This document shows, in pieces, positions 36,409 to 45,264 of a stretch of DNA of 64,000 bases. Numbering within the stretch: position 1 is the first letter of the stretch; each line of letters begins with the position of its first letter. The DNA is from Pelagovum sp. HNIBRBA483 (lineage in GTDB: Bacteria; Pseudomonadota; Alphaproteobacteria; Rhodobacterales; Rhodobacteraceae), in NCBI RefSeq assembly GCF_040931995.1, contig NZ_CP162412.1, forward strand, positions 1,426,001 to 1,490,000, written 5' to 3'. A program made the position numbers and the translations under genes. Under the pieces are notes generated by a model, which worked only from the letters and a program-made list of their open reading frames with translations, was not told the DNA's origin and made no database searches.

Positions 36409-36432
36409 GGACCACTCTAGTGGGGCTGATCA
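36409..36432 (-). repeat. Right inverted repeat of the IS
   Basis: Read on the minus strand it begins TGATCAGCCCC and ends AGAGTGGTCC. The same end occurs at 27638-27661 in the remnant copy. Confidence 0.85.
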
Positions 36433-37692
36433 ATCTCCTATGGCGTAGGGGGCTGGACCGCCTTTGCCGCGTTGATTGCGGCGGGCCTGTTCGTGATGTG
36501 GATGGTTAACCTCTCCGGCGCAGCAGGGGAGAAATACGGCATTCCTTACCCCGTGTTCGCGCGGGCGAGCCTTGGCACCCAAGGGGCCAAGCTTCCGGCA
36601 ATCTTGCGGGCGACGGTCGCGGTCTTTTGGTATGGCGTTCAGGTTTACTTCGCTTCGACCGCTCTTGCGCTGCTGATCCGCTCGCTCACTGGCATCGAAG
36701 GTGGCAGCGAGATCTTTGGCATGACCGGCATCGACTGGCTGTCATTCGTGATCGTTTGGGCGTTTCATATCATGATTTTCTGGCGCGGCATGAACTGGGT
36801 TGAGAGCTTTCTCAACATCGCAGGGCCGTTCGTTTACTTGGTGATGATCGGTCTTGTGATCGTGTTGTGGCAGCGCTCTGACGGGCAGCTTCTTTCAGCT
36901 ACGGCGACGATCTTTGCCAATCCTGAAGGCACTTTTGCGACCGAATTCAAAGGCTTCATTGCCATTGTTGGCACGATGGTGGCCTATTTTGCGGCGGTGA
37001 TGATCAACTTCAGCGACTTCTCGCGCTATGCGAAGGACGACCGGACCATGCGGTTGGGCAACCTTGCTGGTCTGCCGTTCAACATGATCCTGTTCTCGGC
37101 GCTTGCACTGCTGACCACAGGTGGCGCGGCTGTTGTGTTTGGCGAAGAAATCATCAACCCGACCGAGATCGTCGAACGGACGGACAGTGTGCTCTTGGGT
37201 GTGATTGCGGCTGTGACCTTCTTTGCCGCGACGGTGGGCATCAACCTTGTGGCCAACTTCATCCCTGCGGTGAACGGCATTGCCAACCTCTCGCCGGAGA
37301 AGTTGAGCTTCCGTAAGGCGGGCCTAATCACTTCGGTTTTTGCTCTGGTGATCGGTGGCTTCTGGAACAGCTTCATCAGCCAGTTCGGCATCAGCGGCTT
37401 TGTGAACACGCTCGGCGCAACGCTGGCGCCGATCTTCGGGATCATGATCGTGGATTATTACTGGCAACGTAAGCAGCAGCTGAATGTTGATGACCTCTAC
37501 AACATGGATGGCGGCGCTTACCACTTTGACAATGGTTGGAACAGCGCGGCTGTGAAAGCCTTCGGTCTAGCGGCGATCTTCTCGGTTGCGACCGTGTGGG
37601 TGCCGTGGTTCGCCTTCCTGTCCGGTTACAACTGGGTGATTGGCGCGGTTCTTGGTGGCCTCGTCTATAACGCGATGGCGAAAAACAGCTAA
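36433..37692 (+). pseudogene. NCS1-family nucleobase/allantoin-type permease, N-terminus removed at the IS
   Basis: The permease frame is open right from the IS end (first residues ISYGVGGWTAFAALIAAG) for 419 residues; no ATG fits and the first TM helix and cytosolic N-terminus are missing. The rest is typical of NCS1 (PF02133) carriers: AAGEKYGIPYPVFARASLG, AVFWYGVQVYFAST, SDFSRYA and a C-terminal YNWVIGAVLGGLVYNAMAK. A frame this long with no internal lesion suggests recent truncation. The missing part is not on the other side of the IS nor beside the remnant copy. A TTG at 36472 might allow a shortened product, but loss of function is more likely. Confidence 0.85.
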
Positions 37693-37717
37693 GGCTGGAC
37701 GTCTCTTCCAGCCTCAG

Positions 37718-37754
37718 GGGCCGGTGATGCAGGTAGCGTCATCGGCCCTTTTTT
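37718..37754 (+). terminator. Terminator after the truncated permease
   Basis: GGGCC(G)GTGATG pairs with CATCGGCCC, allowing a small bulge, and is followed by TTTTTT. It starts 26 bp after the permease stop. Confidence 0.75.
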
Positions 37755-37923
37755 ATGCCCGATCCGTGGGTTGTTGGCGGGCAATGGCATATTTGCCCAA
37801 GGAAACCGGGTAGGAACCGTTATATTGGGCATTTCAGGGTTGATCCCGCGTTCCGGCCAAATTAGGAAGACGCAAATTTTCCGGGCCACCAGAGGGTGGC
37901 CTGTCATCTTATGCGAGGACAAA

Positions 37924-39255
37924 ATGGACGTCACCGAAACCCTGAACGAAGGCCTCAAGCGTGGATACAAGATCACCGTTACGGCGGCAGAGCTTGAAGC
38001 CAAGGTGAATGAAAAGCTGCTCGAAGCGCAGCCGGAAATCGAAATGAAAGGTTTCCGTAAGGGTAAGGTGCCAATGGCGCTGTTGAAGAAGCAGTTTGGT
38101 CAGCGCGTTTTGGGCGAAGCCATGCAGGAAGCCATTGATGGCGCGATGAACCAGCATCTGGAAGCATCGGGCGACCGTCCGGCCGCGCAGCCGGAAATGA
38201 AGATGGCTGACGAGAACTGGAAAGAAGGCGACGACGTTGTAGTCGATGTATCCTACGAGCGCCTGCCTGATGTGCCGGAAGCTGACTTCGGCAAAATCAA
38301 GCTGGAGAAGATGGTTGTGAAGGCTGACGATGAATCGGTCAACGAGGCGCTCGAAAACCTCGCCAACTCCGCGCAGAACTTCAAGGATCGCCGCAAGGGT
38401 TCCAAAGCGAAGGATGGTGATCAGGTTGTCATCGACTTCGTTGGTAAGATCGACGGCGAAGCATTTGACGGCGGCACCGCTGAAGACTACCCGCTGGTGC
38501 TGGGTTCCAACTCCTTCATCCCCGGTTTCGAGGATGGCCTCGTTGGTGTGAAAGCTGAAGAGGAGAAGGACGTTGAAGTGACCTTCCCCGAGAACTACGG
38601 CGCAGAAAACCTCGCAGGCAAAGCGGCTGTGTTCTCCGTCACTGTGAAAGCAGTGAAAGAGCCGGTGGCTGCCGAGATCGACGATGAGCTGGCGAAGAAG
38701 TACGGCGCAGAGGATCTCGACGCGCTGAAGGCGCAGATCACCGAGCGTCTGGAAGCAGAGTACAGCCAAGCCTCCCGCGCTGTTACCAAGCGCGCGCTGC
38801 TCGATGCGCTTGATGGCGCTGTAGAGTTCGACCTGCCGCCGAGCATGGTAGAAGCCGAAGCGGGCCAGATCGCGCACCAGCTGTGGCACGAGGAAAACCC
38901 TGAAGTGCAGGGCCATGACCACGGTGAGATCGAAACAACGGAAGAGCACAAGAAGCTTGCTGCGCGTCGCGTGAAGCTGGGCCTGCTGTTGGCTGATGTC
39001 GGCCAGAAGGCGGAAATTCAGGTGACTGACGCAGAACTGACGCAGGCTGTGATGAACCAAGCCCGCCAGTATCCGGGTCAGGAGCAGCAGTTCTTCGAAT
39101 TTGTGCAGCAGAACGCGCAGTTCCGCCAGCAGATCCAGGCGCCGATCTTCGAAGACAAGGTTGTCGATCACATCATCGAGCAGGCAAAAGTCACCGAGAA
39201 AGATGCCAGCAAGGACGACCTCCAGAAGGCTGTCGAGAAGCTCGAAGAAGAATAA
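37924..39255 (+). CDS. tig: Trigger factor (ribosome-bound chaperone, PPIase)
   Basis: 443 residues from the ATG at 37924; the frame is open 150 bp upstream, but [19 protein letters not shown] is the family start. The ribosome-binding domain has the [14 protein letters not shown] loop (about 41-54), the FKBP domain covers about 160-245 ([32 protein letters not shown]), and the long helical C-terminal chaperone domain follows. It binds nascent chains at the exit tunnel. Single gene with its own terminator. Confidence 0.97.
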   Translation: MDVTETLNEGLKRGYKITVTAAELEAKVNEKLLEAQPEIEMKGFRKGKVPMALLKKQFGQRVLGEAMQEAIDGAMNQHLEASGDRPAAQPEMKMADENWKEGDDVVVDVSYERLPDVPEADFGKIKLEKMVVKADDESVNEALENLANSAQNFKDRRKGSKAKDGDQVVIDFVGKIDGEAFDGGTAEDYPLVLGSNSFIPGFEDGLVGVKAEEEKDVEVTFPENYGAENLAGKAAVFSVTVKAVKEPVAAEIDDELAKKYGAEDLDALKAQITERLEAEYSQASRAVTKRALLDALDGAVEFDLPPSMVEAEAGQIAHQLWHEENPEVQGHDHGEIETTEEHKKLAARRVKLGLLLADVGQKAEIQVTDAELTQAVMNQARQYPGQEQQFFEFVQQNAQFRQQIQAPIFEDKVVDHIIEQAKVTEKDASKDDLQKAVEKLEEE

Positions 39256-39279
39256 GTCCGGTCACATCACCGGAATGAG

Positions 39280-39307
39280 AAGGGCGCCCGTTGCGGCGCC
39301 CTTTTTT
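39280..39307 (+). terminator. Terminator of tig
   Basis: Stem AAGGGCGCC / GGCGCCCTT with a CGTTGC loop, followed by TTTT; 25 bp after the tig stop. Confidence 0.85.
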
Positions 39308-39352
39308 GCGTTTGCGGGTATGTGCGGGCTGGACGCGGCATGGACCCAATAA

Positions 39353-39380
39353 AAAAGGCCGCTCCGAGGAGCGGCCTTTT
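39353..39380 (-). terminator. Terminator of the rpsF-rpsR-rplI operon
   Basis: Perfect 12-bp stem AAAAGGCCGCTC / GAGCGGCCTTTT with a CGAG loop. On the minus strand it is followed by a T-run (complement of AAAAAA at 39351). It can also work on the plus strand. Confidence 0.85.
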
Positions 39381-39401
39381 GAATGCTGTGAAAGCGGAAG
39401 C

Positions 39402-39983
39402 TTAAGCGTCGTCGTCTTCGTCGGAACCGGCGGCGCCGATGTCGTCGAACAGTTCCTGAATTTCGAATTCAGCGGCGGCTTCTTCCTCGGCGGCGGCGTC
39501 CTGAATGGATTTGCCGGAGGCCTGAAGCTCTGCTTCTTCGACGGTGCGTGCGACGTTGAGGTTAACCTGAACGGTCACTTCGGGGTGCAGCACCACGTCA
39601 ACGGCATGAATGCCGAGTTCTTTGATAGTTGCACCGAGCACGACTTGCTTGCGGTCGACGGTGAAGCCGCCTTCGCTGGCCACGTCAGCGACATCACGCG
39701 GGGTGACGGAGCCGTAGAGCGAGCCGGAGTCGGACGCGGAGCGAATCACAACGAAGGTCTGACCGTCGAGCTTTTCGCCGAGGGATTCGGCTTCTTTGCG
39801 GGTTTCGAGGTTGGTCGCTTCAAGCTGCGCTTTTTGCGCTTCGAAACGGGCAAGGTTAGCGTTGTTGGCGCGCAGCGCTTTTCCCTGCGGGAGCAGGAAG
39901 TTGCGTGCGTAGCCTTCTTTAACGCTCACCACTTCGCCCATTTGGCCGAGCTTGGCGACACGTTCGAGAAGAATAACGTCCAT
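39402..39983 (-). CDS. rplI: Large-subunit ribosomal protein bL9, with acidic C-terminal extension
   Basis: 193 residues. The N-terminal rRNA-binding domain [32 protein letters not shown] is canonical, followed by the long connecting helix and the C-terminal domain to about residue 148. The extra ~45 residues are Ala/Glu/Asp-rich ([17 protein letters not shown] ending DEDDDA), much longer than the ~149-residue E. coli protein. Last gene of rpsF-rpsR-rplI. Confidence 0.97.
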   Translation of the reverse strand: MDVILLERVAKLGQMGEVVSVKEGYARNFLLPQGKALRANNANLARFEAQKAQLEATNLETRKEAESLGEKLDGQTFVVIRSASDSGSLYGSVTPRDVADVASEGGFTVDRKQVVLGATIKELGIHAVDVVLHPEVTVQVNLNVARTVEEAELQASGKSIQDAAAEEEAAAEFEIQELFDDIGAAGSDEDDDA

Positions 39984-39995
39984 CTCTAGGTCTCC

Positions 39996-40223
39996 TTACT
40001 TAACGGCATAGGGCAGAAGGGCCAGGAACCGTGCGCGCTTGATCGCCTGAGCGAGTTTGCGCTGGTTCTTGGCGCCGACCGCGGTGATGCGGGACGGAAC
40101 GATCTTGCCGCGCTCGGAAATGTAGCGCTGCAGAAGCTTGGTGTCTTTGTAATCGATCTTCGGAGCGTTATCGCCCTCGAACGGATCGGACTTACGACGA
40201 CGGAAAAATGGTTTGGCTGCCAT
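39996..40223 (-). CDS. rpsR: Small-subunit ribosomal protein bS18
   Basis: 75 residues, normal length. [35 protein letters not shown] and [22 protein letters not shown] are the bS18 signatures. It binds 16S rRNA together with bS6, which is encoded immediately upstream. Confidence 0.98.
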   Translation of the reverse strand: MAAKPFFRRRKSDPFEGDNAPKIDYKDTKLLQRYISERGKIVPSRITAVGAKNQRKLAQAIKRARFLALLPYAVK

Positions 40224-40248
40224 GACTTAGCGTCCTTTCCTGATCAAC

Positions 40249-40605
40249 TTAGGCGCGGCGCTCGCGGCGCTCGCCACGATCGTCACGTTTTTGCATTTGC
40301 ACGGAGGGGCCTTCCTCGTGTGCGTCGACCTTGATGGTCAGAACACGCATGACGTCATCATGCAGACGCATCAGGCGCTCCATTTCCTGAACGGCGGCGG
40401 CAGGTGCGTCGCTGCGCAGGAAGGCATAGTGGCCCTTGCGGTTCTTGTTGATCTTGTAGGCCATCGTCTTGACGCCCCAGTACTCATTTTCAACGACCTT
40501 TCCGCCATTGTCCGACAGGACTGCGGAGAAGTGTTCGATGAGACCTTCAGCTTGCGCGTTGGACAGATCCTGACGCGCAATGAAGACATGCTCGTATAGC
40601 GGCAT
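40249..40605 (-). CDS. rpsF: Small-subunit ribosomal protein bS6
   Basis: 118 residues from the ATG at 40605 (AGGAG eight bases upstream); a longer open frame exists but MPLYEHVFIARQDLSNAQ is the family start. Conserved GGKVVENEYWGVKTMAYKIN and HYAFLRSDAPAAAVQEMERL follow, then a basic tail (RDDRGERRERRA). Partner of bS18 on the 30S platform. First gene of the operon. Confidence 0.97.
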   Translation of the reverse strand: MPLYEHVFIARQDLSNAQAEGLIEHFSAVLSDNGGKVVENEYWGVKTMAYKINKNRKGHYAFLRSDAPAAAVQEMERLMRLHDDVMRVLTIKVDAHEEGPSVQMQKRDDRGERRERRA

Positions 40606-40714
40606 GTGCACTCCTATTTCTTCGCGGCGCATTTCAAAGGACAGGGTCTTGAAGCCTTCCGCACCCCGTCCACGAGAGTCTGCGCGGTTCATAATGTCCA
40701 CGGAAGGATGCGGC

Positions 40715-40742
40715 CTTATACATGGCGTGCCTTTGTTGGCAA
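40715..40742 (-). promoter_or_regulatory. Predicted promoter of rpsF-rpsR-rplI
   Basis: On the minus strand TTGCCA (40742-40737) and TATAAG (40720-40715) with 16-bp spacing, about 110 bp before rpsF. The remaining region to 40894 holds no gene I can support. Confidence 0.6.
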
Positions 40743-40894
40743 GGCGGAACGTGGTTTAGGTGCGGGAATTCAGGCCATCGGGCTGGGATGCACCCATTGG
40801 TTGCACATAATGGCCCTGTCCATGTGCGACGGGCGCCCGAGTTTTGCCATATTACCCAAGTTTACCTTCCGGCATGGGAAGTATGGAGAGCGTC

Positions 40895-41593
40895 ATGACG
40901 ATGCCAATACGCAAAATGACTGCCAACTTGCCGTTTGCAGCAGCGACCGCCAGCCCGCGTATCAGCGAGGTGGTGCCGGAGACTGCGGCGCATGAGTTCG
41001 TTGGAACGGCTGTCATCATCCCGACCTATTGGGGCTATCTGGTGCGGGATACCCGCCCTGAGGAATTGTTGGCGCAACTGGCGCAGGCCTCCGGCTGGGT
41101 GATTGGCATGCTGTTGATGATGTCCGCCTTCGGCGTTTGGTTGTTCCCCTCAGCGATTGCCATGGAGAGCGAGATGTTCGGCTTCCGCATGGCCGTGACG
41201 ACAGCGCTCTTTGGCGGTGGTTTGCTGATGCTCTGGTACGCCAGCCGTGGTCGCCGTGCAGAGGTGCAGGTGGATACGTCCCTCGCGGAAGTGCGGGAAG
41301 TGCTGCGCCATAAAACCAACCGCGCGAACCTTTTGGGGCGGTTTCGATTTGAGGATATCGGTGGTGTTTTCATTGATCGGCGCTCTGCGGGAAAGGGCCA
41401 CACAACGCTTGTCATGCGCGTGGGTAACAGCCATCGGCTGATCTATGTGGCGAAAGGCAGCGAAGCAGACATGATAACGCTGCGCGACAGGATCGGACGC
41501 GACCTAATCTCGGCGCAGATGCAGCGCCAAATGCCGCGCGTCGCGCCGCGCAGGCCGGTTTCAGGGCAAGGGCGGGCCGTCAGAGCCTCCTAA
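40895..41593 (+). CDS. Conserved hypothetical membrane protein
   Basis: 232 residues from the ATG at 40895, chosen because GGAGAG lies six bases before it. Two adjacent helices (SGWVIGMLLMMSAFGVWLF and MAVTTALFGGGLLMLWYAS) follow a ~60-residue N-terminal part, and a basic cytosolic domain follows (RGRRAEVQVDTSLAEVREVL, FRFEDIGGVFIDRRSAGKGH, LRDRIGRDL). The C-terminal half looks like a small beta-rich domain with a Pro/Arg tail. No function recognised. It lies between rpsF (divergent) and fabD. Confidence 0.7.
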   Translation: MTMPIRKMTANLPFAAATASPRISEVVPETAAHEFVGTAVIIPTYWGYLVRDTRPEELLAQLAQASGWVIGMLLMMSAFGVWLFPSAIAMESEMFGFRMAVTTALFGGGLLMLWYASRGRRAEVQVDTSLAEVREVLRHKTNRANLLGRFRFEDIGGVFIDRRSAGKGHTTLVMRVGNSHRLIYVAKGSEADMITLRDRIGRDLISAQMQRQMPRVAPRRPVSGQGRAVRAS

Positions 41594-41619
41594 CTCTTAA
41601 AAAATCTTTGACGGAAATG

Positions 41620-41643
41620 CCCGCTGTTCCAGCGGGTTTTCTT
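41620..41643 (+). terminator. Terminator before fabD
   Basis: Stem CCCGCTG / CAGCGGG with a 3-nt loop and TTTTCTT, 27 bp after the upstream gene's stop. Confidence 0.8.
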
Positions 41644-41699
41644 GTGATGGGCGGCATGACGCGCTAGAGCAAGGAAAACAGATCCGAAAGGGAGGGACT

Positions 41700-42638
41700 A
41701 TGCACGCATTCGTGTTTCCGGGGCAGGGCGCCCAGACGATTGGGATGGGCAAGGCGTTGGCCGATGCATTTCCGGCGGCGCAGGCCGTTTTTGACGAGGT
41801 TGACGAGGCGCTTGGCGAGAAGCTTTCGAGCCTGATCTGGGAAGGCGAGATCGAAGAGCTGACGCTGACGAAGAACGCCCAGCCTGCGCTGATGGCGACC
41901 TCGATCGCGGCGCTGCGGGCGCTGGAATCGGAAGGGCTGAATGTGGCGGATGCCTCTTTTGTGGCGGGCCATTCGCTTGGCGAATACTCGGCCCTTGCTG
42001 CAGCTGGCGCGATCAGCATCGCGGATACGGCGCGCCTGTTGCGGACACGGGGAACGGCGATGCAGGAAGCCGTGCCGGTTGGCGTAGGCGCGATGGCCGC
42101 GCTGTTGGGGCTCGATTTTGAGGCGGCGCGTGCCGTGGCCGAAGAAGCTGCACAGGGCGAAGTCTGCCAAGCCGCGAATGATAATGACCCGAGTCAGGTG
42201 GTTGTATCAGGCCACAAGGGGGCCGTTGAACGTGCCGTCGAGATAGCGAAGGCGAAGGGTGCCAAGAGGGCGCTCTTGTTGCCGGTGAGCGCACCGTTCC
42301 ATTGCGCGTTGATGGAACCTGCCGCGCGGGTGATGGCGGATGCGCTGGATCATGTGGAAATCCGCACGCCATCAGTGCCTTTGGTGGCCAATGTGGTGGC
42401 GCATTCGGTCGAGGAGCCGGCTGAGATTCGCTCCTTGCTCGTTGAGCAAGTGATGGGATCGGTGCGTTGGCGCGAGAGTGTCAGCTGGATTGTAGCGCAG
42501 GGCGTGACCGAGATGTGGGAAATTGGCGCGGGTAAGGCGCTCTCTGGCATGATCAAGCGGATTGATCGCAGCGTTGCGACGCGGGCTGTTGGCACGCCGG
42601 AAGATGTGGCTGCGGCGATTGCCGCGCTGAGCGCATAA
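41700..42638 (+). CDS. fabD: Malonyl-CoA:ACP transacylase
   Basis: 312 residues. The start FVFPGQGAQTIGMGKAL is the family signature, the nucleophile Ser lies in AGHSLGEYSALAA (near residue 92), and His in SAPFHCALMEPAA (near 202). It loads malonyl groups on acyl carrier protein. First gene of fabD-fabG-acpP-fabF-mltG, 23 bp before fabG. Confidence 0.97.
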   Translation: MHAFVFPGQGAQTIGMGKALADAFPAAQAVFDEVDEALGEKLSSLIWEGEIEELTLTKNAQPALMATSIAALRALESEGLNVADASFVAGHSLGEYSALAAAGAISIADTARLLRTRGTAMQEAVPVGVGAMAALLGLDFEAARAVAEEAAQGEVCQAANDNDPSQVVVSGHKGAVERAVEIAKAKGAKRALLLPVSAPFHCALMEPAARVMADALDHVEIRTPSVPLVANVVAHSVEEPAEIRSLLVEQVMGSVRWRESVSWIVAQGVTEMWEIGAGKALSGMIKRIDRSVATRAVGTPEDVAAAIAALSA

Positions 42639-42661
42639 CGCGAAAAGCGAAAGGAAGAGGG

Positions 42662-43399
42662 ATGTTTGATCTTACGGGCAAGAATGCACTGATTACGGGT
42701 GCGTCGGGTGGTATTGGCGGGGCTATTGCCAAGGCACTGCATGGCGCTGGCGCGACTGTGGCGCTGTCTGGCACGCGGGTAGAGCCGTTGGAGGCGCTGG
42801 CGGCGGAACTGGGGGATCGGGCGCATGTGCTGCCGTGTAACCTCAGCGACGCGGATGCAGTGAATGCGCTGCCGAAAGCGGCGGCGGATGCGATGGGATC
42901 GGTTGATATCCTCGTCAACAATGCAGGGATCACACGCGACAACATCTTTATGCGGATGTCGGAGGAGGAATGGTCCAGCGTGCTGGAGGTGAACCTCACA
43001 TCGACGATGCGCCTGTGCAAAGGCGTGATCCGTGGGATGATGAAATCCCGTTGGGGGCGCATTGTGAATATTTCGTCGGTTGTGGGGGCCACTGGCAACC
43101 CCGGTCAGGCGAATTATGCCGCCTCGAAAGCGGGTATGGTCGGGATGTCAAAATCCATCGCCTATGAAGTGGCGAGCCGTGGCATCACGGTGAACTGCGT
43201 GGCGCCGGGATTCATCACCACGGCGATGACCGACAAGCTGAATGACGACCAGAAAGCCGGTATCCTTGGTCAAGTGCCTGCGGGACGGATGGGGGATGCA
43301 GACGAGATCGCGGCGGCGGTTCTCTACCTCTCCAGCCAAGAGGCCGGATATACCACGGGGACAACTTTGCATGTGAATGGCGGAATGGCGATGCTCTGA
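42662..43399 (+). CDS. fabG: 3-oxoacyl-ACP reductase
   Basis: 245-residue short-chain dehydrogenase. NADPH-binding TGASGGIGGAIAKAL (14-28), NNAGITRDN, catalytic Ser in NISSVVGATGNPGQ and Tyr-x3-Lys in YAASKAGMVGM, and a C-terminal GYTTGTTLHVNGGMAM. It reduces 3-oxoacyl-ACP in each elongation cycle. It follows fabD; acpP lies 235 bp downstream with its own promoter. Confidence 0.97.
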   Translation: MFDLTGKNALITGASGGIGGAIAKALHGAGATVALSGTRVEPLEALAAELGDRAHVLPCNLSDADAVNALPKAAADAMGSVDILVNNAGITRDNIFMRMSEEEWSSVLEVNLTSTMRLCKGVIRGMMKSRWGRIVNISSVVGATGNPGQANYAASKAGMVGMSKSIAYEVASRGITVNCVAPGFITTAMTDKLNDDQKAGILGQVPAGRMGDADEIAAAVLYLSSQEAGYTTGTTLHVNGGMAML

Positions 43400-43482
43400 G
43401 GCTTTGCAAGCGCGAAGTTCTGGTGCATGTTAGCGGTACACGGCTGGATTGAACCGGTTTTGCCGTGAGAAATCGAAAGCGT

Positions 43483-43510
43483 TTGCCTAACGGGGAATCT
43501 CTGCTATAGG
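43483..43510 (+). promoter_or_regulatory. Possible acpP promoter
   Basis: TTGCCT (43483-43488) and TATAGG (43505-43510) with 16-bp spacing. The predicted leader of about 115 bases contains a GC-rich dyad (GCCCCGCGGGGC) and a small hairpin (GGGCAAAATGCCC) ahead of the acpP ribosome-binding site. Confidence 0.4.
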
Positions 43511-43634
43511 CGGCGCAGATTTGCCGGAAGGCGCCGTGGCGCTGGTCGGTTTGCCCATCGCGGGCAGTTGAGCCGCCCCGCGGGGCACGCAAAAAGAACG
43601 GGCAAAATGCCCAAAGGATCGTGAGGAATTTAAT

Positions 43635-43868
43635 ATGAGCGACGTTGCAGATCGCGTGCGTAAGATCGTTGTTGAGCATCTGGGTGTAGAAGAGGACAAA
43701 GTCGTCGACGGCGCGTCCTTCATCGACGATCTGGGCGCTGACTCGCTGGACACTGTTGAGCTGGTTATGGCCTTCGAAGAAGAGTTCGGCATTGAAATCC
43801 CCGATGACGCAGCAGAGACGATTCAGTCTTTCGGCGATGCGGTGAAGTTCATCAGCGAAGCTCAGTAA
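43635..43868 (+). CDS. acpP: Acyl carrier protein
   Basis: 77 residues, acidic. The phosphopantetheine attachment Ser37 lies in [19 protein letters not shown]. Carries acyl chains in fatty-acid synthesis and donors for lipid A. GTGAGGA lies upstream. The hairpin after the gene and the gap to fabF suggest separate, high-level expression. Confidence 0.98.
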   Translation: MSDVADRVRKIVVEHLGVEEDKVVDGASFIDDLGADSLDTVELVMAFEEEFGIEIPDDAAETIQSFGDAVKFISEAQ

Positions 43869-43894
43869 TCTCCTAAGAGATTTTGACAGTTTGG

Positions 43895-43921
43895 CGGCAC
43901 CCTTTTGGGGTGCCGTTCTCG
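43895..43921 (+). terminator. Possible terminator or attenuator after acpP
   Basis: Perfect 8-bp stem CGGCACCC / GGGTGCCG with a loop of five bases; the following T-run is interrupted (TTCTCGTTTCT). Confidence 0.6.
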
Positions 43922-44004
43922 TTTCTAGGGCTGTTCCGGCCTTGCCCCAGACGATTGCGCTGGGGTATCAGTACGGAAAGCAAACCATTAGGTGAGGGCA
44001 GATC

Positions 44005-45264
44005 ATGCGGCGTGTGGTTGTGACAGGGTTGGGTCTTGTGACCCCATTGGCGGACGGCGTCGAAGCCACTTGGGAGCGGCTGTTGGCCGGTCAATCGGGG
44101 GCGGGGCCAATCAGCCTGTTTGATGCCAGCGGTTTGGCGACCACCTATGCTTGCGAAGTTAAGCGCGGCGACGGCAGCGACGGGACATTCAACCCTGACG
44201 CCTATCTCGCGTCGAAAGAGCAGCGCAAGGTGGATGAGTTCATCCTATTTGGAATCGCTGCCGCGCAGCAGGCGATCGAGGATTCCGGCTGGGTGGCTGA
44301 TACGGACGAAAAACAGCACCGCACCGGCGTTATGATCGGCTCGGGCATCGGTGGCTTGCAGACGATTGCGGACACCGCCGTGATGATCAAGGAAAAGGGT
44401 CCGCGCCGTGTGTCGCCTTTCTTTATTCCGGGCGCGCTGATCAACCTGATTTCCGGTCAGGTGAGCATCAAGCACGGGTTCAAGGGGCCGAACCATTCGG
44501 TGGTGACGGCCTGTTCGACGGGTGCGCATGCGATTGGCGACGCGAGCCGCCTGATCAAATACGGCAGCGCGGATGTGATGGTCGCCGGTGGTGCTGAGGC
44601 TGCGATCTGTGAGATTGGCATTGCGGGATTCAATGCGTGTAAAGCGCTTTCGACAAAGCGCGGCGATGATCCGAAAGCGGCGAGCCGCCCCTATGATGCG
44701 GACCGTGACGGCTTTGTCATGGGCGAGGGTGCAGGTATTGTCGTGCTTGAGGAATATGAGCATGCCAAGGCACGCGGCGCGAAGATATATGCCGAGGTGA
44801 TCGGCTATGGCCTGTCGGGTGATGCTTATCACATCACCGCGCCTTCCGAGGATGGCGAAGGCGGCGAGCGCTCCATGCGTGCAGCCCTTTCCGACGCGGG
44901 TATCGAGCCTGCCGATATTGATTACATCAACGCGCATGGCACCTCGACGATGGCGGACACCATCGAGCTGGGCGCTGTCGAGCGGATGATGGGCGATGCG
45001 GCTGCGAAGGTGACGATGTCATCGACCAAATCGATGACGGGCCACCTATTGGGCGCTGCGGGCGCGATCGAGGCAATTTTCTCGATCCTCGCGATCCGTG
45101 ATCAGGTGGCGCCGCCGACGATCAACCTCGACAATCCGGCAGTGGAAACCAAGGTCGATCTGGCGCCGAATGCGAAGCGGGAGCGGGAGATCAACGTCGC
45201 GCTTTCCAATTCATTCGGCTTTGGTGGCACCAATGCGAGCGTGTTGTTCAGGAAAGTGAGCTGA
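44005..45264 (+). CDS. fabF: 3-oxoacyl-ACP synthase II
   Basis: 419 residues. KAS II condensing enzyme with the Cys-His-His triad: VVTACSTGAHAIG, INAHGTSTMADTIE and TGHLLGAAGAIEAI. Start MRRVVVTGLGLVTPL is canonical. It extends acyl-ACP by two carbons. Its stop overlaps the mltG start (TGATG). Confidence 0.97.
   Translation: MRRVVVTGLGLVTPLADGVEATWERLLAGQSGAGPISLFDASGLATTYACEVKRGDGSDGTFNPDAYLASKEQRKVDEFILFGIAAAQQAIEDSGWVADTDEKQHRTGVMIGSGIGGLQTIADTAVMIKEKGPRRVSPFFIPGALINLISGQVSIKHGFKGPNHSVVTACSTGAHAIGDASRLIKYGSADVMVAGGAEAAICEIGIAGFNACKALSTKRGDDPKAASRPYDADRDGFVMGEGAGIVVLEEYEHAKARGAKIYAEVIGYGLSGDAYHITAPSEDGEGGERSMRAALSDAGIEPADIDYINAHGTSTMADTIELGAVERMMGDAAAKVTMSSTKSMTGHLLGAAGAIEAIFSILAIRDQVAPPTINLDNPAVETKVDLAPNAKREREINVALSNSFGFGGTNASVLFRKVS

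Larger units (their letters stand above)
35216..36432 (+). mobile_element. Complete IS3-family insertion sequence
   Basis: 1217 bp bounded by imperfect inverted repeats that begin TGATC and share AGTGGTCC 17-24 bases in. It carries the two usual frames orfA and orfB with a -1 frameshift signal. The flanking 3-4 bp on each side (CGA/GCGA on the left, ATC/ATCT on the right) do not match, so no target duplication remains. The right end directly abuts a truncated permease, and the left end faces the transporter island. Confidence 0.92.

Noticed and set aside
27556-36432. Intact composite transposon made of two IS3 copies
   Set aside because: The left copy is a 106-bp stub without a left end or transposase, and no matching target duplication is seen, so the unit cannot transpose as a classic composite element.
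26923-37000. Second attachment site duplicating the tRNA-Leu 3' end
   Set aside because: I searched by eye for the CCACCCGCACCA end and found no copy at the right side of the island.
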